Of a stretch of 64,000 nt of DNA, positions 11,477-22,307 are shown one piece after another. Under the pieces are notes generated by a model. That model did not search any database. It was not told the DNA's origin and was given only the letters and a program-made list of their open reading frames with translations. The position numbers and the translations under genes were made by a program. The stretch is taken from NCBI GenBank assembly GCA_050084985.1, contig JBITNC010000002.1, positions 14,756,001-14,820,000 on the forward strand, read 5' to 3'. Each line of letters begins with the position of its first letter. Position 1 is the stretch's first letter. Source of the stretch: Nageia nagi (lineage: Eukaryota > Pinophyta).

Positions 11477-12273
11477 TTACTTTGCCTTTTCCATCTCTTT
11501 ATTTGAAATGATTATTGTTGCCATTGTTCTTGCTGCTATGGTTGTTGTTTCTGTTGTTCCTATTACTGTTGTAGCCATTGCCTCTTTTCTCAAACCTTTT
11601 GTAGGAAGAAAGGTAAGATTTTTTTTATAGTTGAACTTCTTTTTGAAAGGAGTTTTGGTTGCTCCAAGAGCAACGTTATTATCCTTAGGAGAAGAAATTA
11701 ATACCTTATTGTTAAAGGTTTTCTCATGCTTCAATAGGTGCCTAGATAGGTTTTCAAGGGAGATAACTTCTCCTTTATCATCAAGCCTTATTTCCATAAC
11801 TATTACAAAGTTTTCAAACTTTAAAGAATGATGAAGACCATGAACTCATCATTGATCCAATTGCACCCATAAGCAATAAGTTATATCCTTAATTTAATGA
11901 TTTTGTTCAAGTAGATAGCCATATTTTCATCTTTCTTTTGACGAGATTGAAATAACTTTTGAAGAATGGTAAACCTTCTTGAAAATTTTGAACCAAGGTA
12001 GATTTGCTTGAGCTTATCCTATGCTTCCTTTAATGAGGTTGAAGAGGATATAATCAAGAGCATGTCATCTAAAATTACATAGTAAATCATAGAAGTTGCC
12101 AACTCATTCTTTATGTTGTAAGCCTCTAGTGCCTTCTGATTTGTAAAAGGTATAAGATTCTCATTCACTGTTTGCCAAAGCTTCCTTGTTTGCAATTCGA
12201 TTCTTATCTGAGGTTCCCAAATCTTATAGTTGGAACCATCAAGAATGTGTTTGGGTAAAAAGGATTCTCTCAT
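11477..12273 (-). pseudogene. Copia A gag
   Basis: It starts at 12273 with MRESFLPKHILDGSNYKIWE, the copia gag start (L-G-NY--W). A broken middle gives AWDKLKQIYLGSKFS and a downstream piece (11477-11797) rich in Lys and Thr. Gag pieces are in different frames. No intact CCHC knuckle was recognised. Short + strand ORFs over this stretch are antisense shadows. Confidence 0.82.
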
Positions 12274-15200
12274 TTGCTACATAAAAATTATAAAATAATA
12301 AGCAATTATTTTCAATAAATAATATTAAATATTAAATTTTAACCAAGTAAATAATACATGTTGCACTTAACACTAAAGACATGCTTGATTTGATTCATAA
12401 GTGTAAATATTTTACAATTCAAATAATAATAACCCATGTACCCAAATACATTTCTCATCTTAAGAACCGTAGATATGGAGTGATATTATTGAGGCTTGTT
12501 TTCTTATCTAAAATTAGGCTTTCACCTAGATACCCACACAAGAAGAGCTCAAGTTCTACCAATCCTCAACCAATTCTCCTTGGACAGTAATATACTCTTA
12601 CAAAGAGAAGTACTAGTTATTTTTTAAGATTTTAACATTTATTAGATTAGTCAAATTATTAATCTTGATTCAGTTTCAAGTTTTCCTCCTAGGTTATTAG
12701 GATAACACCTGAATGGACATGTAGACATGTGGTATCACTACACACATGCCTATCCACCTAATAGAGTTATGTCCATAGCAACAGAGGACTTAGAGGTGAT
12801 TAATAAGTACAAAATTTTCACCACTTGGATCATTGGACTTAAAAGCTCTAGTCCATTTGACCTCACCTCATGGCTCTCCAAACAAGTCATGTTGTAGAAT
12901 GTACATGTAGATGTGTTCATTTTAAGGGTTTGCTTATATCAATGTTTGCATTTTTATTTGCATAAATAAATAAATTAAAGTACGAAATATGAAATAAAAT
13001 AGCATAAGTTAAAAAAAAATCATCCATTCAATAACTTGAAACCTAAGTGTTCAATGGATTTTGTTTACCAACCCCTAAAGGACATCTCTACATAAGTCCA
13101 TAACTTGCACAAGTCCATTCTTAACTTTGCATACGAAATTTTATCAAAATATAAATACTTAGAGAGGCAAACATTATTTGCACAATTTGCATAAGTTCAT
13201 TCATTAACTATGCATAAGAAATAAAGATGAATACTTAGCATGCATCTTTTAACTTAAGGAATCTAAGTCCTAAGCATTAACTTAAGCATGCAACATTAAC
13301 TTAAAAAATTAAGTACTAAGCATTTAACTTAAAAATTTAAGTTAAACATGCATTTTTAACTTAAAAAATTTAAGTCCTAAGCATGCATGATTTAACTTAA
13401 AAAATTAAGTCCTAAGCATGCATCATTAACTTAAAAATTTAAGTCCTAAGCATGTATCATTATCTTAAAATTTAAGTTAACTTTACATAAGGATAAACAT
13501 GGCATAATTTGCATATGTCTATTAACTTTGCATAAAAAATTTAAGGAGTCATGCACCATTCCATATTTCCATATCTTAAAAATAAGTACTAAACATAAGT
13601 AGTAATCTTAAGCATGCATTAACTTAAAAAAAATTATGTCCTTAGATATGCATTATTTGCAAACATAAAGGTTTTTAAGTGATAAAAAATTTATTTTAAT
13701 TATAAAGGATCTAAAGATTTTAAGTAAAGAAATTTACAAAAATCTTCCCCCTTTTACTTAAAAATAGAATTTAGGTAAAAAAATATCATTACTAATTTAC
13801 CTTAGAAAATTAATTTCTATCACTAGAGAAAAAAATCAATATAAGACATAAATGCTTAAGAATGACCATTTTACTTAAGTAGTGATGAAGATACTTAAAA
13901 GAATTGTCATTTTTCTTTAAAAATAACTCTCTAAATTTAAAAAAGGAAATGCTCCTCCTCTTAATAAAATAAATCCCTAAAGTATAATGAGAGGACAACT
14001 TAATAAATGGGAGACCTAAAAAACTCCCTTTCTTCTTGCAAGAATTAAATATATAATGGAGAAACATACTCTAACAAACAACATTTAATGCTTGATGAGT
14101 GCAAAAAAATCAATTCTTATGAAGAGAGGGTGAGACTTGTATGCGATATTTTTGACTAAAAAGTTACAAAATGTTAGGACAACAGGAGAGGGCAAGATAG
14201 AGGGTGCTGAGGAGTAGAGTGATGAAGAGGGAGGCCACCATTAGGCCACAAGGAGGCCACCACTAGACCATAGGGAGGCCATGACTAGATGGGGGGTATG
14301 AGGGGTTCAGGCTTTACCATATCAGTATCATAAGACACTGAGTTATGGGGTTGCGAGGTTTAGTAGAAGTTTTTTTACTTAAATGTTGTTGTAACGTGGT
14401 TGAGAATTAAGCTACGAGACCACCCCCCCTCCATGCGTACGACCACAAGCAAGAAAATTGAGTGATGGATCCAAGCTATGTGAAACTCTGCATGGAGGAG
14501 ACCTTCAAAAATCTAGATGGATTCAAAGGCTAGCTATGAAGGGAGCTTCTGGTGAAGGGATAAAATCATGCAAGTGACAAGTTTATGGTGGAGAAGAGTG
14601 TAGTCAATAGTGAAAAATGGTATAAATTTAAACCTATAAGATATCCATGAGATAGCTTGCATGAAGGAAGGATATAAGGGTTACAATGGTCGTAGAGGTC
14701 GCAGTGCAGGGGTGGGGCAATGCATCTATTGGCAATCTGAAAGAGATAGCCACGTAAGAGATAAACTCAAAATCTGTTGGGTTATGCCTATGTAGGAGGA
14801 GGTTTGGAGGTGCCAGATGGTCAAGTGAAGGAGTGGAGGGAGGGAGGAAGGGGGGTAGAATGGTATAAATTTCTTTATTTCATTTATGCTCATTCTTCTC
14901 TAATCACCTACAAGTTCAAGTCTAGTGCAGAGCAGAGAGTAAGAGGCAATCTCAATTCAATGCATCTACATTACTCCTCTATGGCTAAGGGAAAAGAGCA
15001 TGGAATCCATCTCAACAAATTCCTATGATAGTTGCATAGTCACGTAAGAAGGTGGGAGTTTGGTAGATACACAATGTGATAGAATGAAGGTGCATATCAA
15101 GTTTTGAAGGTGAAGGACCATGCTAGCATCGCCACTATCTTGCCACCTACACTCGACCAATGTGGCCCTACAAAAAGATTTTTCAAACCTATCCTTGTAG

Positions 15201-15799
15201 CTTTCCAAAAGAAACCTTGACACCTTTAATTTCTTACATATACTACTTTGTAAGAAAAAAATTAGATAAACTTTTGAAAAACTTATTGTAAATAAAGTTT
15301 TAGATAAATTTTTATTCAACAATAATGTATTTCAAGTATAGGCATTAGGTTAATAATCATAAATCTCCCTCCCCTTTTTGATATATTGTAAGATATACAA
15401 TAAACTACAAAATAAATTTACCAACACTTTTTTTTTAAATACTAACATTAAGCATTTGAGATAATAGTATCTCTTCCTTTTACTTTGTGCTAGTAAAAAA
15501 AGTTATTTATCACAAATAAAATTGAAAAAAATTGCAATTTTTTTTTACATGCATATTGCTAATTTATTAAAAAAAAGGTTAGCATGTAAAAAAAAAGGAA
15601 TTGCATTATTTAACCATAATTTAAAAAAAATGAACTAACACATCTTCACAAAATATGTTAGTATCACTATGAAATAACCCAAAAATAATCAAGGAGTAAG
15701 GAATTTTATACCTTCACTTGTGTTTACTTTAAACAAGAAAAGTAAACCTCAAGAAATGATGGAGAACCTCCAAGATGTTGAAGAAGAGCTTCCAAACTA
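12274..15799 (-). other. Long untranslated leader of copia A
   Basis: About 3.5 kb lies between the primer binding site and gag, unusually long for copia. It is homologous, in opposite orientation, to 28823-31310 of element B: for example AACACTTAGGTTTCAAG and ATAACCTAGAAGG-like landmarks around 13030 and 12690 recur near 30590 and 30945. No credible ORF. It includes the minisatellite at 13230-13490 and a short GGAGGCCACCACTAGACCAT-type repeat at about 14220-14290. Confidence 0.7.
13230..13490. repeat. Minisatellite, about 34-bp unit
   Basis: Roughly six or seven degenerate copies of AACTTAAAAATTTAAGTCCT plus AAGCATGCATCATT. The unit contains a palindromic CTTAAANNTTTAAG segment. A related array lies at about 30170-30500 in element B. 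Confidence 0.75.
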
Positions 15800-15814
15800 G
15801 GCTCTGATACCAAA
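15800..15814 (-). promoter_or_regulatory. Primer binding site of copia A
   Basis: The - strand reads TTTGGTATCAGAGCC immediately after the 5' LTR end at 15815, complementary to the 3' end of initiator tRNA-Met. First-strand cDNA synthesis starts here. Confidence 0.9.
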
Positions 15815-16316
15815 TGAAGGAATCGAACTATAACAAGAAGAATCCTAAACTACCAAGATCTCATGAAAGCTCAAACTCACATCTAAATAACTCAAATAAG
15901 AAAATCTCACAAAGTAACTCAAGATGTAAAGTGGTACCTCCAACTAGGAGTACATCCACTAACTAGATATTTACTTCAATCACAAATACAACTCTCTTAC
16001 AATCCTCCTAATCTCAACTCCTACACTTCTATCCTATAGTATAACTTTACTACATAATTGGTGTATGCTTACAAAGAGGGAGCCTTCTATTTATAGGCCA
16101 AAATCCTTTTTTGGATCACCCTTTTATCTAATGTACAAAAGCATGACATGCACATCATTTTACCCAAGGGGCATGCTCATGACATGGAGTGTAGGACAAG
16201 TTACATTATTATATTCACTTAAATGCTTAAGGCATCAAATGATACTCTTAAGTATTAGTAAATTTACATAGAATATTTAATACAACCTTTACAATAATGC
16301 ATTATACATTCCAACA
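15815..16316 (-). repeat. 5' LTR of copia A
   Basis: 502 bp, TG...CA, paired with 7032-7530. It drives transcription leftward. A TATA box lies at 16087-16097. Confidence 0.93.
16087..16097 (-). promoter_or_regulatory. LTR TATA box
   Basis: The - strand reads CCTATAAATAG and the block is conserved in all five LTR copies of this family (for example 21475-21485). It is the likely core promoter of the element. Confidence 0.65.
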
Positions 16317-16348
16317 TTTCTTTCTTGAATACCATCTACATTGGGTAG

Positions 16349-16711
16349 ATGGAGGCATCATCCAAGGAGATTGAAAATTATCTTAAAGAGGCAATTATGG
16401 ATGAATATCACTCACTTGGAGTGATAACACAAAGTTATCTTGAAGAGAAAACATCGTGCAAAGAGGAACCATGGGAGTTCCTTACTCTATTTGAAGAAAT
16501 GATTGCTTCAAATGCAACATGGGATCCTACTTATCAAATCATTATTAGAGGTGATAATTTCTTGTTCTTTATTTTATTGAATAATGATATTGATGATTTT
16601 TTTTTAGTAGATGTTTTAAGGATAGCTCTAAGGCTACTATTAATTAAGAAGATCAAGGCATCAATTGAAGATTATCTTAAGGAGACAACATTGTTAAATA
16701 TTCTTCCTTAG
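16349..16711 (+). CDS. Unknown acidic 120-aa ORF, outer element downstream part
   Basis: It lies just past the right target duplication of copia A, so it belonged to the outer element's internal region. The product is unrecognised and acidic. It has an internal echo: KEIENYLKEAIMDE near residue 6 and ASIEDYLKETTLL near residue 103. Removing copia A joins this DNA to the end of the 6130-6855 region, but the frame is broken near the junction. It may be the distal half of the same accessory coding region. Confidence 0.35.
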   Translation: MEASSKEIENYLKEAIMDEYHSLGVITQSYLEEKTSCKEEPWEFLTLFEEMIASNATWDPTYQIIIRGDNFLFFILLNNDIDDFFLVDVLRIALRLLLIKKIKASIEDYLKETTLLNILP

Positions 16712-17031
16712 GATAAGATAATGGTGGAGAGCATGGGTCACTTGGACTCAAGTGATGGTAACAAAGAGTGGTTATTGAAAATTAAATTTGAGAATACTTT
16801 TGATTAAAGGGGAGTTTCTCATCAAAAAGAGACACTCAGTTATTTTCAAGTAAGAGCAACATCAGATATAGAGGAGATCCCACACCAAAGGTGGAAGGAG
16901 TGCCAAAATTAGATTTTTGTGTTCTTTGATTTCTTATTGAAATACTGGAGGAAATGCAAAAGATCAAGTTTATTTTAATTTTATGATGCTTTTGTACTTT
17001 TGGAAGAGTTCCTTCAACATTAAGGGTAAAA
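16712..17031 (+). other. Internal 3' region of the outer element
   Basis: No ORF is seen. A purine-rich AAGGGTAAAA precedes the 3' LTR start and would be a weak polypurine tract. Confidence 0.45.
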
Positions 17032-17703
17032 TGTTAGAATTAGAGCTCAATCGAAGGCCATTTGAGTTGAAGATCAAACCAATTGAAGATCAACTAGACT
17101 TGAAAAATAGATTAGTAAACTTTGATAAGGTATACATTTTTGTATATATATCTAATTGAGTTGATTATTTTTACATTGTATAGCACTCAAAGATACCTTT
17201 CCAATGATTATATGTATGCCTACCTTTGTTGAAGGTTTGATCATCATATTTGGTGTTTTTCAATAAGTTTTATAGTCTACTATGCCTCACCCCAAGCATA
17301 GTGCGACTCGCACTAGGCATAGTACACCTCATTTCAAGCACAGTACACTTTAGAACTTCATCTCAAGTGTAGTGTACCTCACTCCAGACATAGTCCACTC
17401 CACTACCAGGTGTAGTGCACCTACAAATAGAGTTGATGGGCTATTTTTAGCATGTGCGAGATGTCATTTTTTATCTTCTAGTTTAGATTAGATATTTTTA
17501 TTTTGGGTGTTAGTTTTGCCTAGTTGTTATTTAGCATGATAGATTATAAGTAAAACTTCTAGTTTTCTTTATGTATTATTTTGTAACAAGTTGTGATCAT
17601 GGAACTTTAATTTATATTTAGCATAATCTATTTATGGGTTTGTCCAAAACTTGTAAATGTAATAATTTATTTTTTCAAATTAATTACAAAAGAATAATTC
17701 TCA
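17032..17703 (+). repeat. 3' LTR of the outer element
   Basis: 672 bp, starts TGTTAGAATT and ends ATTCTCA, retaining TG...CA. It pairs with 4937-5589. The central part contains repeated TAGTGCACCTCA-like units. Confidence 0.8.
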
Positions 17704-17708
17704 AGAGT

Positions 17709-18353
17709 ATGATATAATAAGCCCTAAAAATGGTATGCTTAAGGAGCTTAAACAAAGCTTGGTGGATTCTTTTTATGGGCTATAGGCTAGTGGTCGAGTG
17801 GGAAAAAATTAGGGAGCTAATTTCTTAGCTTGAAACTCTCAACCCAACTCCTTCTTCAACTAAGGCATGCTCTCTGTTGCAAGGCATATGGAAGCTTTAT
17901 ATAGACAAGTCATTTTCAAATCTAGAGTGAACCATCAAATCATCACCCTCCAATGTTGATGGTTTATCAATGACTCACAATACATAACACTTGATCCACA
18001 TCAATGTTATGCATAGTGGAAAATATTAGCCAATAGACTAATATTAGGTTTTTTAATGTTAAAATATTTTGAAAATTAGGACCTTAGATATTGCACAATT
18101 TAGCCTGAATTTTTCAAGAAAAAAAATCATGGGTTGGCTTGCCAATATTTTATAATTTTTTTTATAAAGATAAGTGCAAATATCCACTTATACCTCCTAT
18201 ATTTTTGCAAGCAATCCCCTTGAAAATAAATAAATAAATATTTTTTTCCAATGAAATAGTTAAGTATACCCTGTATAAAGTTTATGAGACCAATCAAATA
18301 TACCAACATTTCAAATTTTTAATTTCTCTAATATGCTCATTTGCGAGGGATTG
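17709..18353. other. Unassigned AT-rich DNA
   Basis: No gene or array was recognised between the outer element's target duplication and the 24-bp array. Confidence 0.45.
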
Positions 18354-18660
18354 GAGATGATTAGTAGTGCGAGATTAAAGATTCTCATCTATGCGATATT
18401 ACAGATGCTCGATGGTGCAATATTGAAGATGCTCATTAGTGTGGTATTGCAAACACTCATTAGTGTTGTATTACAGATGCTTGTCAATGTGGTATTGCAT
18501 ATGCTCATTAGTGTGGGATTGAAGATGCTCATCAATGTAGAATTGGAGATGCTCATTAGTGTGGGATTGAAGATGCTCATCTATGAAACAATGTAGATGC
18601 TTGCCCATGGGGAATTGTTGATGCTTATTAGGTAGAGTATTTCAACTTTAAGATGATCAT
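18354..18660. repeat. 24-bp minisatellite with GATGCTCAT core
   Basis: About ten degenerate copies of GATGCTCATTAGTGTGGGATTGAA. The last units merge into GATGATCATCAATGATCATC (about 18650), the palindromic core seen again at 37.3 and 40.7 kb. The unit is a multiple of three, so both strands show repetitive ORFs that are artefacts. It may be a subterminal array of the hAT-like element that follows. Confidence 0.8.
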
Positions 18661-18999
18661 CAATGATCATCTAAGGAATAAGAATTGTAAATGCAAGTTG
18701 TTATGTTATGTTAGACATTCAAAAGCTAATTTTTTTAATAGTAGATGCTCATTTATGAGGGATTACAAAAGCTCATTTGTGAGCAATTGCATATGCTAAT
18801 ATCTGAGGAATGGTAACAACTAGAAAATTGAAGGGAAAGAAGCATGACAATATGCCTACAAAAAAAATTAGAAGTATTTCACATGCGAGTAGGTGTTGAT
18901 ATTCGACAGCATGATAGTTACTGGTTCCTTTGTACAATCCCTTATTATTTTGCTTTTACACATCAATAGTTTTATTTTGGTTTAGTCATCATATGCTTA

Positions 19000-19245
19000 G
19001 GAATATACTTGTATGCAAAAAACATAATTGATCTTGATTTACCACTACATGAGGATATTCCATAAAACATTTTTATCCTAATAAGTAGCCACTTGAAGAT
19101 AATTTTGAAAATATTGTTGATCTTGATATGCCACCACTTGAAGATATTTTTGAAAATATAGTTGATCCTAAAATGCCACCACTTGAAGATATTATTGAAA
19201 ACACTATCGATCCTAATATGCCTCACTTGAAGAAATATTTGATGA
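19000..19245 (+). repeat. 45-bp coding tandem repeat (15-aa acidic unit)
   Basis: Four or five copies. The clearest three translate as PPLEDIFENIVDLDM, PPLEDIFENIVDPKM and PPLEDIIENTIDPNM. The third position varies more than the protein, which suggests past selection on coding. It leads into the decayed transposase and may have been its N-terminal region. Confidence 0.7.
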
Positions 19246-19249
19246 TGAT

Positions 19250-20689
19250 ATGCATGATAATGATAATATTTTGAAACACAAAAACACATATTCTACACCC
19301 AATTCAACTACTGCAACTCCTAACACTCCGATTGAAATTCATAATGTCAAATTTGATAAAGAAATAAAAAATCAACAAAAACTAAAATCCATAGGAAGTG
19401 CTTCTAAAAAACTAGAAAAAAATAAATTCATTGGTCTATTAGTAGATCATTTAAGGAATAATGGTCATCATGATTTTCATTCGTTGTCCTTGTGATTCCT
19501 AAGAATAATGATATGCAAATAGAATGTAAATGTGAGATTTGTTCATGGAAATTAGGAAGGGATTAGAAGATGCAAATTAAATATTATATATTGAAAAACA
19601 TTATGGAAGGGCATATGTGAAAATAATAGATCAAGATGGAATAATTAGAAAAAAATAGATCATAAAGGATGAGACTAAATGTTTCCATAAGAAATATGAA
19701 ATTGAATATAACAAGATGTTGGAAAAAAAAAAACAAATTTGCAATAAAATTGGCATCATAATTATAGGGCAATATAGAAAAGCAAAAGAAAAAATATTAG
19801 TTTCAAAATGTTTACAATTTGTAATTATTTTTTATCTTCTAAAACAAGGTAGGCTAATAATATATTTTTTATGATAATAAAATACTTTTTGATTTAGTAA
19901 GTGTGCAGCACCTCCCAAGTTCTCATTGGTATGATCGATGTGGTTAGGAAATGGTAAAATATCTTATATAGGTCGAAAGGGAAGATTTAGTAGAAAGTGT
20001 TAAAAATTCAAGATTCATTTCTTTATCAATTAATGAGGTAACTGCAGTAGATAGCACATCTTGGGTATGTATACATGTTTACACATTCATTGAACATGTT
20101 AGACCATCCCATTTGCTAACAATACACATAATGAAAGAAGCTTGTAACTTAGAAAATCTTTACAATTTTGTTGTAAACAATTTGAAAGAGATTGCTAATT
20201 TGGATTATATGGAAATGGTGATAAAGCTAATATGTTTAGGTGCAATGATGCAAGGAAATAGAAATGGACTTTGTATTTGACTTCAAACATTGGTTTCTCT
20301 ATATATGATTCCTATTAATTGTATGGCTCATAGATTGAACCTTGCATACAAAATAGTAACCACAAAGAATTGATAGATGAAGTGTATGCATAGTTTTCAA
20401 AAAGCTCTAAAAGGAATATTGAATTCCAACAATTTGCTCTTGGAAAATCTAATGGAAAAAGAATGTTAAAACATGTGGACACCATATGGATTTCAATGTT
20501 TAAACCTACAAAAAGAGTATTTGAGCAATATAATTTTTTGATAGGTTTTTTTTTTTTATCAAAATAGTAGAGTTGTTGATAGAGCCAAGAATTTATTATA
20601 TTGCATGACAAAATTGGAAATATTGTTAATATTATGTGGAATGATACCAATGTTATATGAAATAAAGAAATTGATCAAGATGGATCAAG

Positions 20690-20746
<57 letters not shown>

Positions 20747-21263
20747 TGATTTCATAAGTGAAAGGAAATAAGTATGATGGAATATTAACAGGTTGTATGA
20801 AATAAAATTTACAGATCCATTATTTGAGAATTAGAATTCATTGAAAAATGTGAAAAGTGCGAAAAGTTTTTTAAGATTCAATATTGTTGATAGACTTTGC
20901 ATCAATGTTAATGGAAAAGATATTCCTCTATATTATTTTGAAAGATAAGGCAAGGTGTCATCTACTAAAATTGAGTTTGAGAAAGTTATTATGATGCCTA
21001 TCATATTTAAAAGAATTTTGCAAGATTCAAGGACCAAGCTGAGAAACATTGCAAATACATAAATAAAAGAAATTAGAGAAATATTTCATAGAGATGATTT
21101 GCTTGAAGCTATGGATTTGGTGAACCCAATTTTTTGAAATTCAATTTAATATTATAGCAATACAATTCATTCTTTTAATAAACATATGAAGAATATTGTA
21201 AATCATTTTGGAAGAACTGTTTAAGTAAATGGTGTTGAGATAAAAGGAATTCTAGAAAAAAAG
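19250..21263 (+). pseudogene. hAT-like transposase (ZNF862-like), 5' part
   Basis: A decayed DNA-transposon transposase with many stops. A possible BED-type zinc finger reads CEICSW at about 19530, then LKKHYGR. Further on are CLGAMMQGNRNGLCI (about 20240-20280, the usual CFGADGASVMQGKRNG block), MIPINCMAHRLNLAYKI (about 20305-20350), and MLKHVDTIWISMFKPTKRVF (about 20464-20523, the usual KTRWISML block). These are the RNase H-fold region of the hAT/ZNF862-like family, which binds element ends and cuts DNA in the nucleus. It stops at 21263, where element B is inserted, and resumes at 36581. A TA run interrupts it at 20692-20743. Confidence 0.75.
20692..20743. repeat. (TA)n microsatellite
   Basis: About 52 bp of uninterrupted TA inside the hAT-like pseudogene. 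Confidence 0.95.
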
Positions 21264-21738
21264 TGTTGGAATGTATAATACATTATTGTAAAGGTTGTAT
21301 TAAATCTTCTATGTAAATTCATTAATACTTAAGGTATTATTTTATACCTTAAGTATTTTAGTGAATATAATAATATAACTTGTCCTACACTCCAAGTCAT
21401 GAGCATGCCCCTTGGGTTAAAGATGTGCATGTCATGCTTAAGTCATCCAAGGAGGGATTTTGGCCTATAAATAGAAGGCTCCTTATTTGTAATGAGATAC
21501 CAATTGTGGAGTAAGGATATGTTATAGGATAGAAGTGTAGGAGTTGAGATTAGGACAATTGTAAGAGAGTTATATTTGTGAGAGAAGTAAAGATCTAGTG
21601 AATGGATGTACTCCTAGTTGAAGGAACCATTTTACATCTTATGTTGTGAGATTGCTTTGTGTATTTGTTAGATGTAATTATGAGCTTTCATGTGATCTTG
21701 GTAGTTTAAGAATTATATTGTTAATGTTAGTTCCTTCA
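21264..21738 (+). repeat. 5' LTR of element B
   Basis: 475 bp, TGTTGGAATG to GTTCCTTCA, same family as the copia A LTRs in reverse orientation. It holds the TATA box CCTATAAATAG at 21475-21485. Confidence 0.92.
21475..21485 (+). promoter_or_regulatory. LTR TATA box of element B
   Basis: CCTATAAATAG, conserved in position and sequence among the family's LTRs. Confidence 0.65.
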
Positions 21739-21753
21739 AATTGGTATCAGAGC
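21739..21753 (+). promoter_or_regulatory. Primer binding site of element B
   Basis: AATTGGTATCAGAGC begins right after the 5' LTR and matches the tRNA-iMet 3' end complement. Confidence 0.9.
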
Positions 21754-21985
21754 TTCTTGAAGATCCCTCTTCACATCCTTGAAGTTGAGGCTCTAAATCT
21801 TCATCTTGGAGGTCCTCATTCTTTATCCTTCACTCCATTGAGAGGTCAAAGTGATTTACTTAATATAGCAATATTTTTTTTGTTGCATACTAACATGTAT
21901 TATTGTTAGTTTCCTATCATATTGCTATAATTTTTTGCATATATTTCATTATTTTTGAAGGTTTTAGTATCAAAAGTTGAGTAAA

Positions 21986-21988
<3 letters not shown>

Positions 21989-22049
<61 letters not shown>
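21989..22049. repeat. (TA)n microsatellite, insertion site of copia C
   Basis: About 61 bp of TA in the leader of element B. Copia C begins at 22050, and TATATATATATG resumes after it at 28823. Confidence 0.95.
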
Positions 22050-22051
<2 letters not shown>

Positions 22052-22298
22052 CAGGAATGGATCATAAAACTCCATGATATATTTACTCAAGAATGATTTA
22101 CAATATATAGACCACAAAAGTGGTTAACTAACAAACTCCTAAAATGGTGCAACTAAGTGTACACCTCATCCTAACTAACTTAACTGCCTAAGCACTAAGC
22201 TAAAATTTCTCTAACTAACTTAAAATGACACTTGTCATTAACACATGTCTAATTTCTAAATATTTACAAATACCATAATAAGATTATGGTTTTTAACA
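22050..22298 (-). repeat. 3' LTR of copia C
   Basis: The first 188 bp (to 22237) match 28635-28822. A further 61 bp reach TTTTTAACA next to the polypurine tract (AAGGGGGGGAA on the - strand, 22299-22310), the usual place for a copia LTR to start with TGTTAAAAACC. The full LTR is therefore probably 249 bp and the other copy is shortened. The extra 61 bp contain the inverted pair ACCATAAT/ATTATGGT. Confidence 0.75.
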
Positions 22299-22307
22299 TT
22301 CCCCCCC

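Larger units (their letters stand above)
7032..16316 (-). mobile_element. Ty1-copia retrotransposon A, complete but inactive
   Basis: Direct LTRs at 15815-16316 (5', because the element is on the - strand) and 7032-7530 (3') both begin TG and end CA. The flanking target duplication is a perfect TTTCT (7027-7031 and 16317-16321). The primer binding site abuts the 5' LTR and a polypurine tract (AAAAGGGAG on the - strand) abuts the 3' LTR. Order on the - strand is leader (about 3.5 kb), gag, protease, integrase, RT, RNase H, 3' untranslated region. Integrase upstream of RT defines the copia superfamily. Stops and frameshifts interrupt every domain. The LTRs differ at roughly 5-8 percent of positions by eye, so the insertion is old. 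Confidence 0.93.
4937..17703 (+). mobile_element. Outer LTR element (non-autonomous, copia-type gag), interrupted by copia A
   Basis: Two diverged LTRs (4937-5589 and 17032-17703) in direct orientation bound the element. Target duplications differ by one base (AAAGT at 4932-4936, AGAGT at 17704-17708). A degenerate tRNA-Met primer binding site follows the left LTR and a purine-rich tract precedes the right one. Without the 9.3-kb insertion, the element would be about 3.5 kb, with about 2.1 kb of internal DNA. It carries a copia-like gag start and two unknown acidic ORFs, but no protease, integrase or reverse transcriptase. It therefore depended on another element's enzymes. The + orientation comes from the PBS and gag. 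Confidence 0.82.

Noticed and set aside
11325-11630. 101-codon hydrophobic + strand frame
   Set aside because: Antisense of copia A gag, which is supported by homology on the - strand.
18333-18596. 87-codon repetitive hydrophobic frame (and its antisense partner)
   Set aside because: It is the translation of the 24-bp minisatellite; unit length divisible by three opens frames on both strands.
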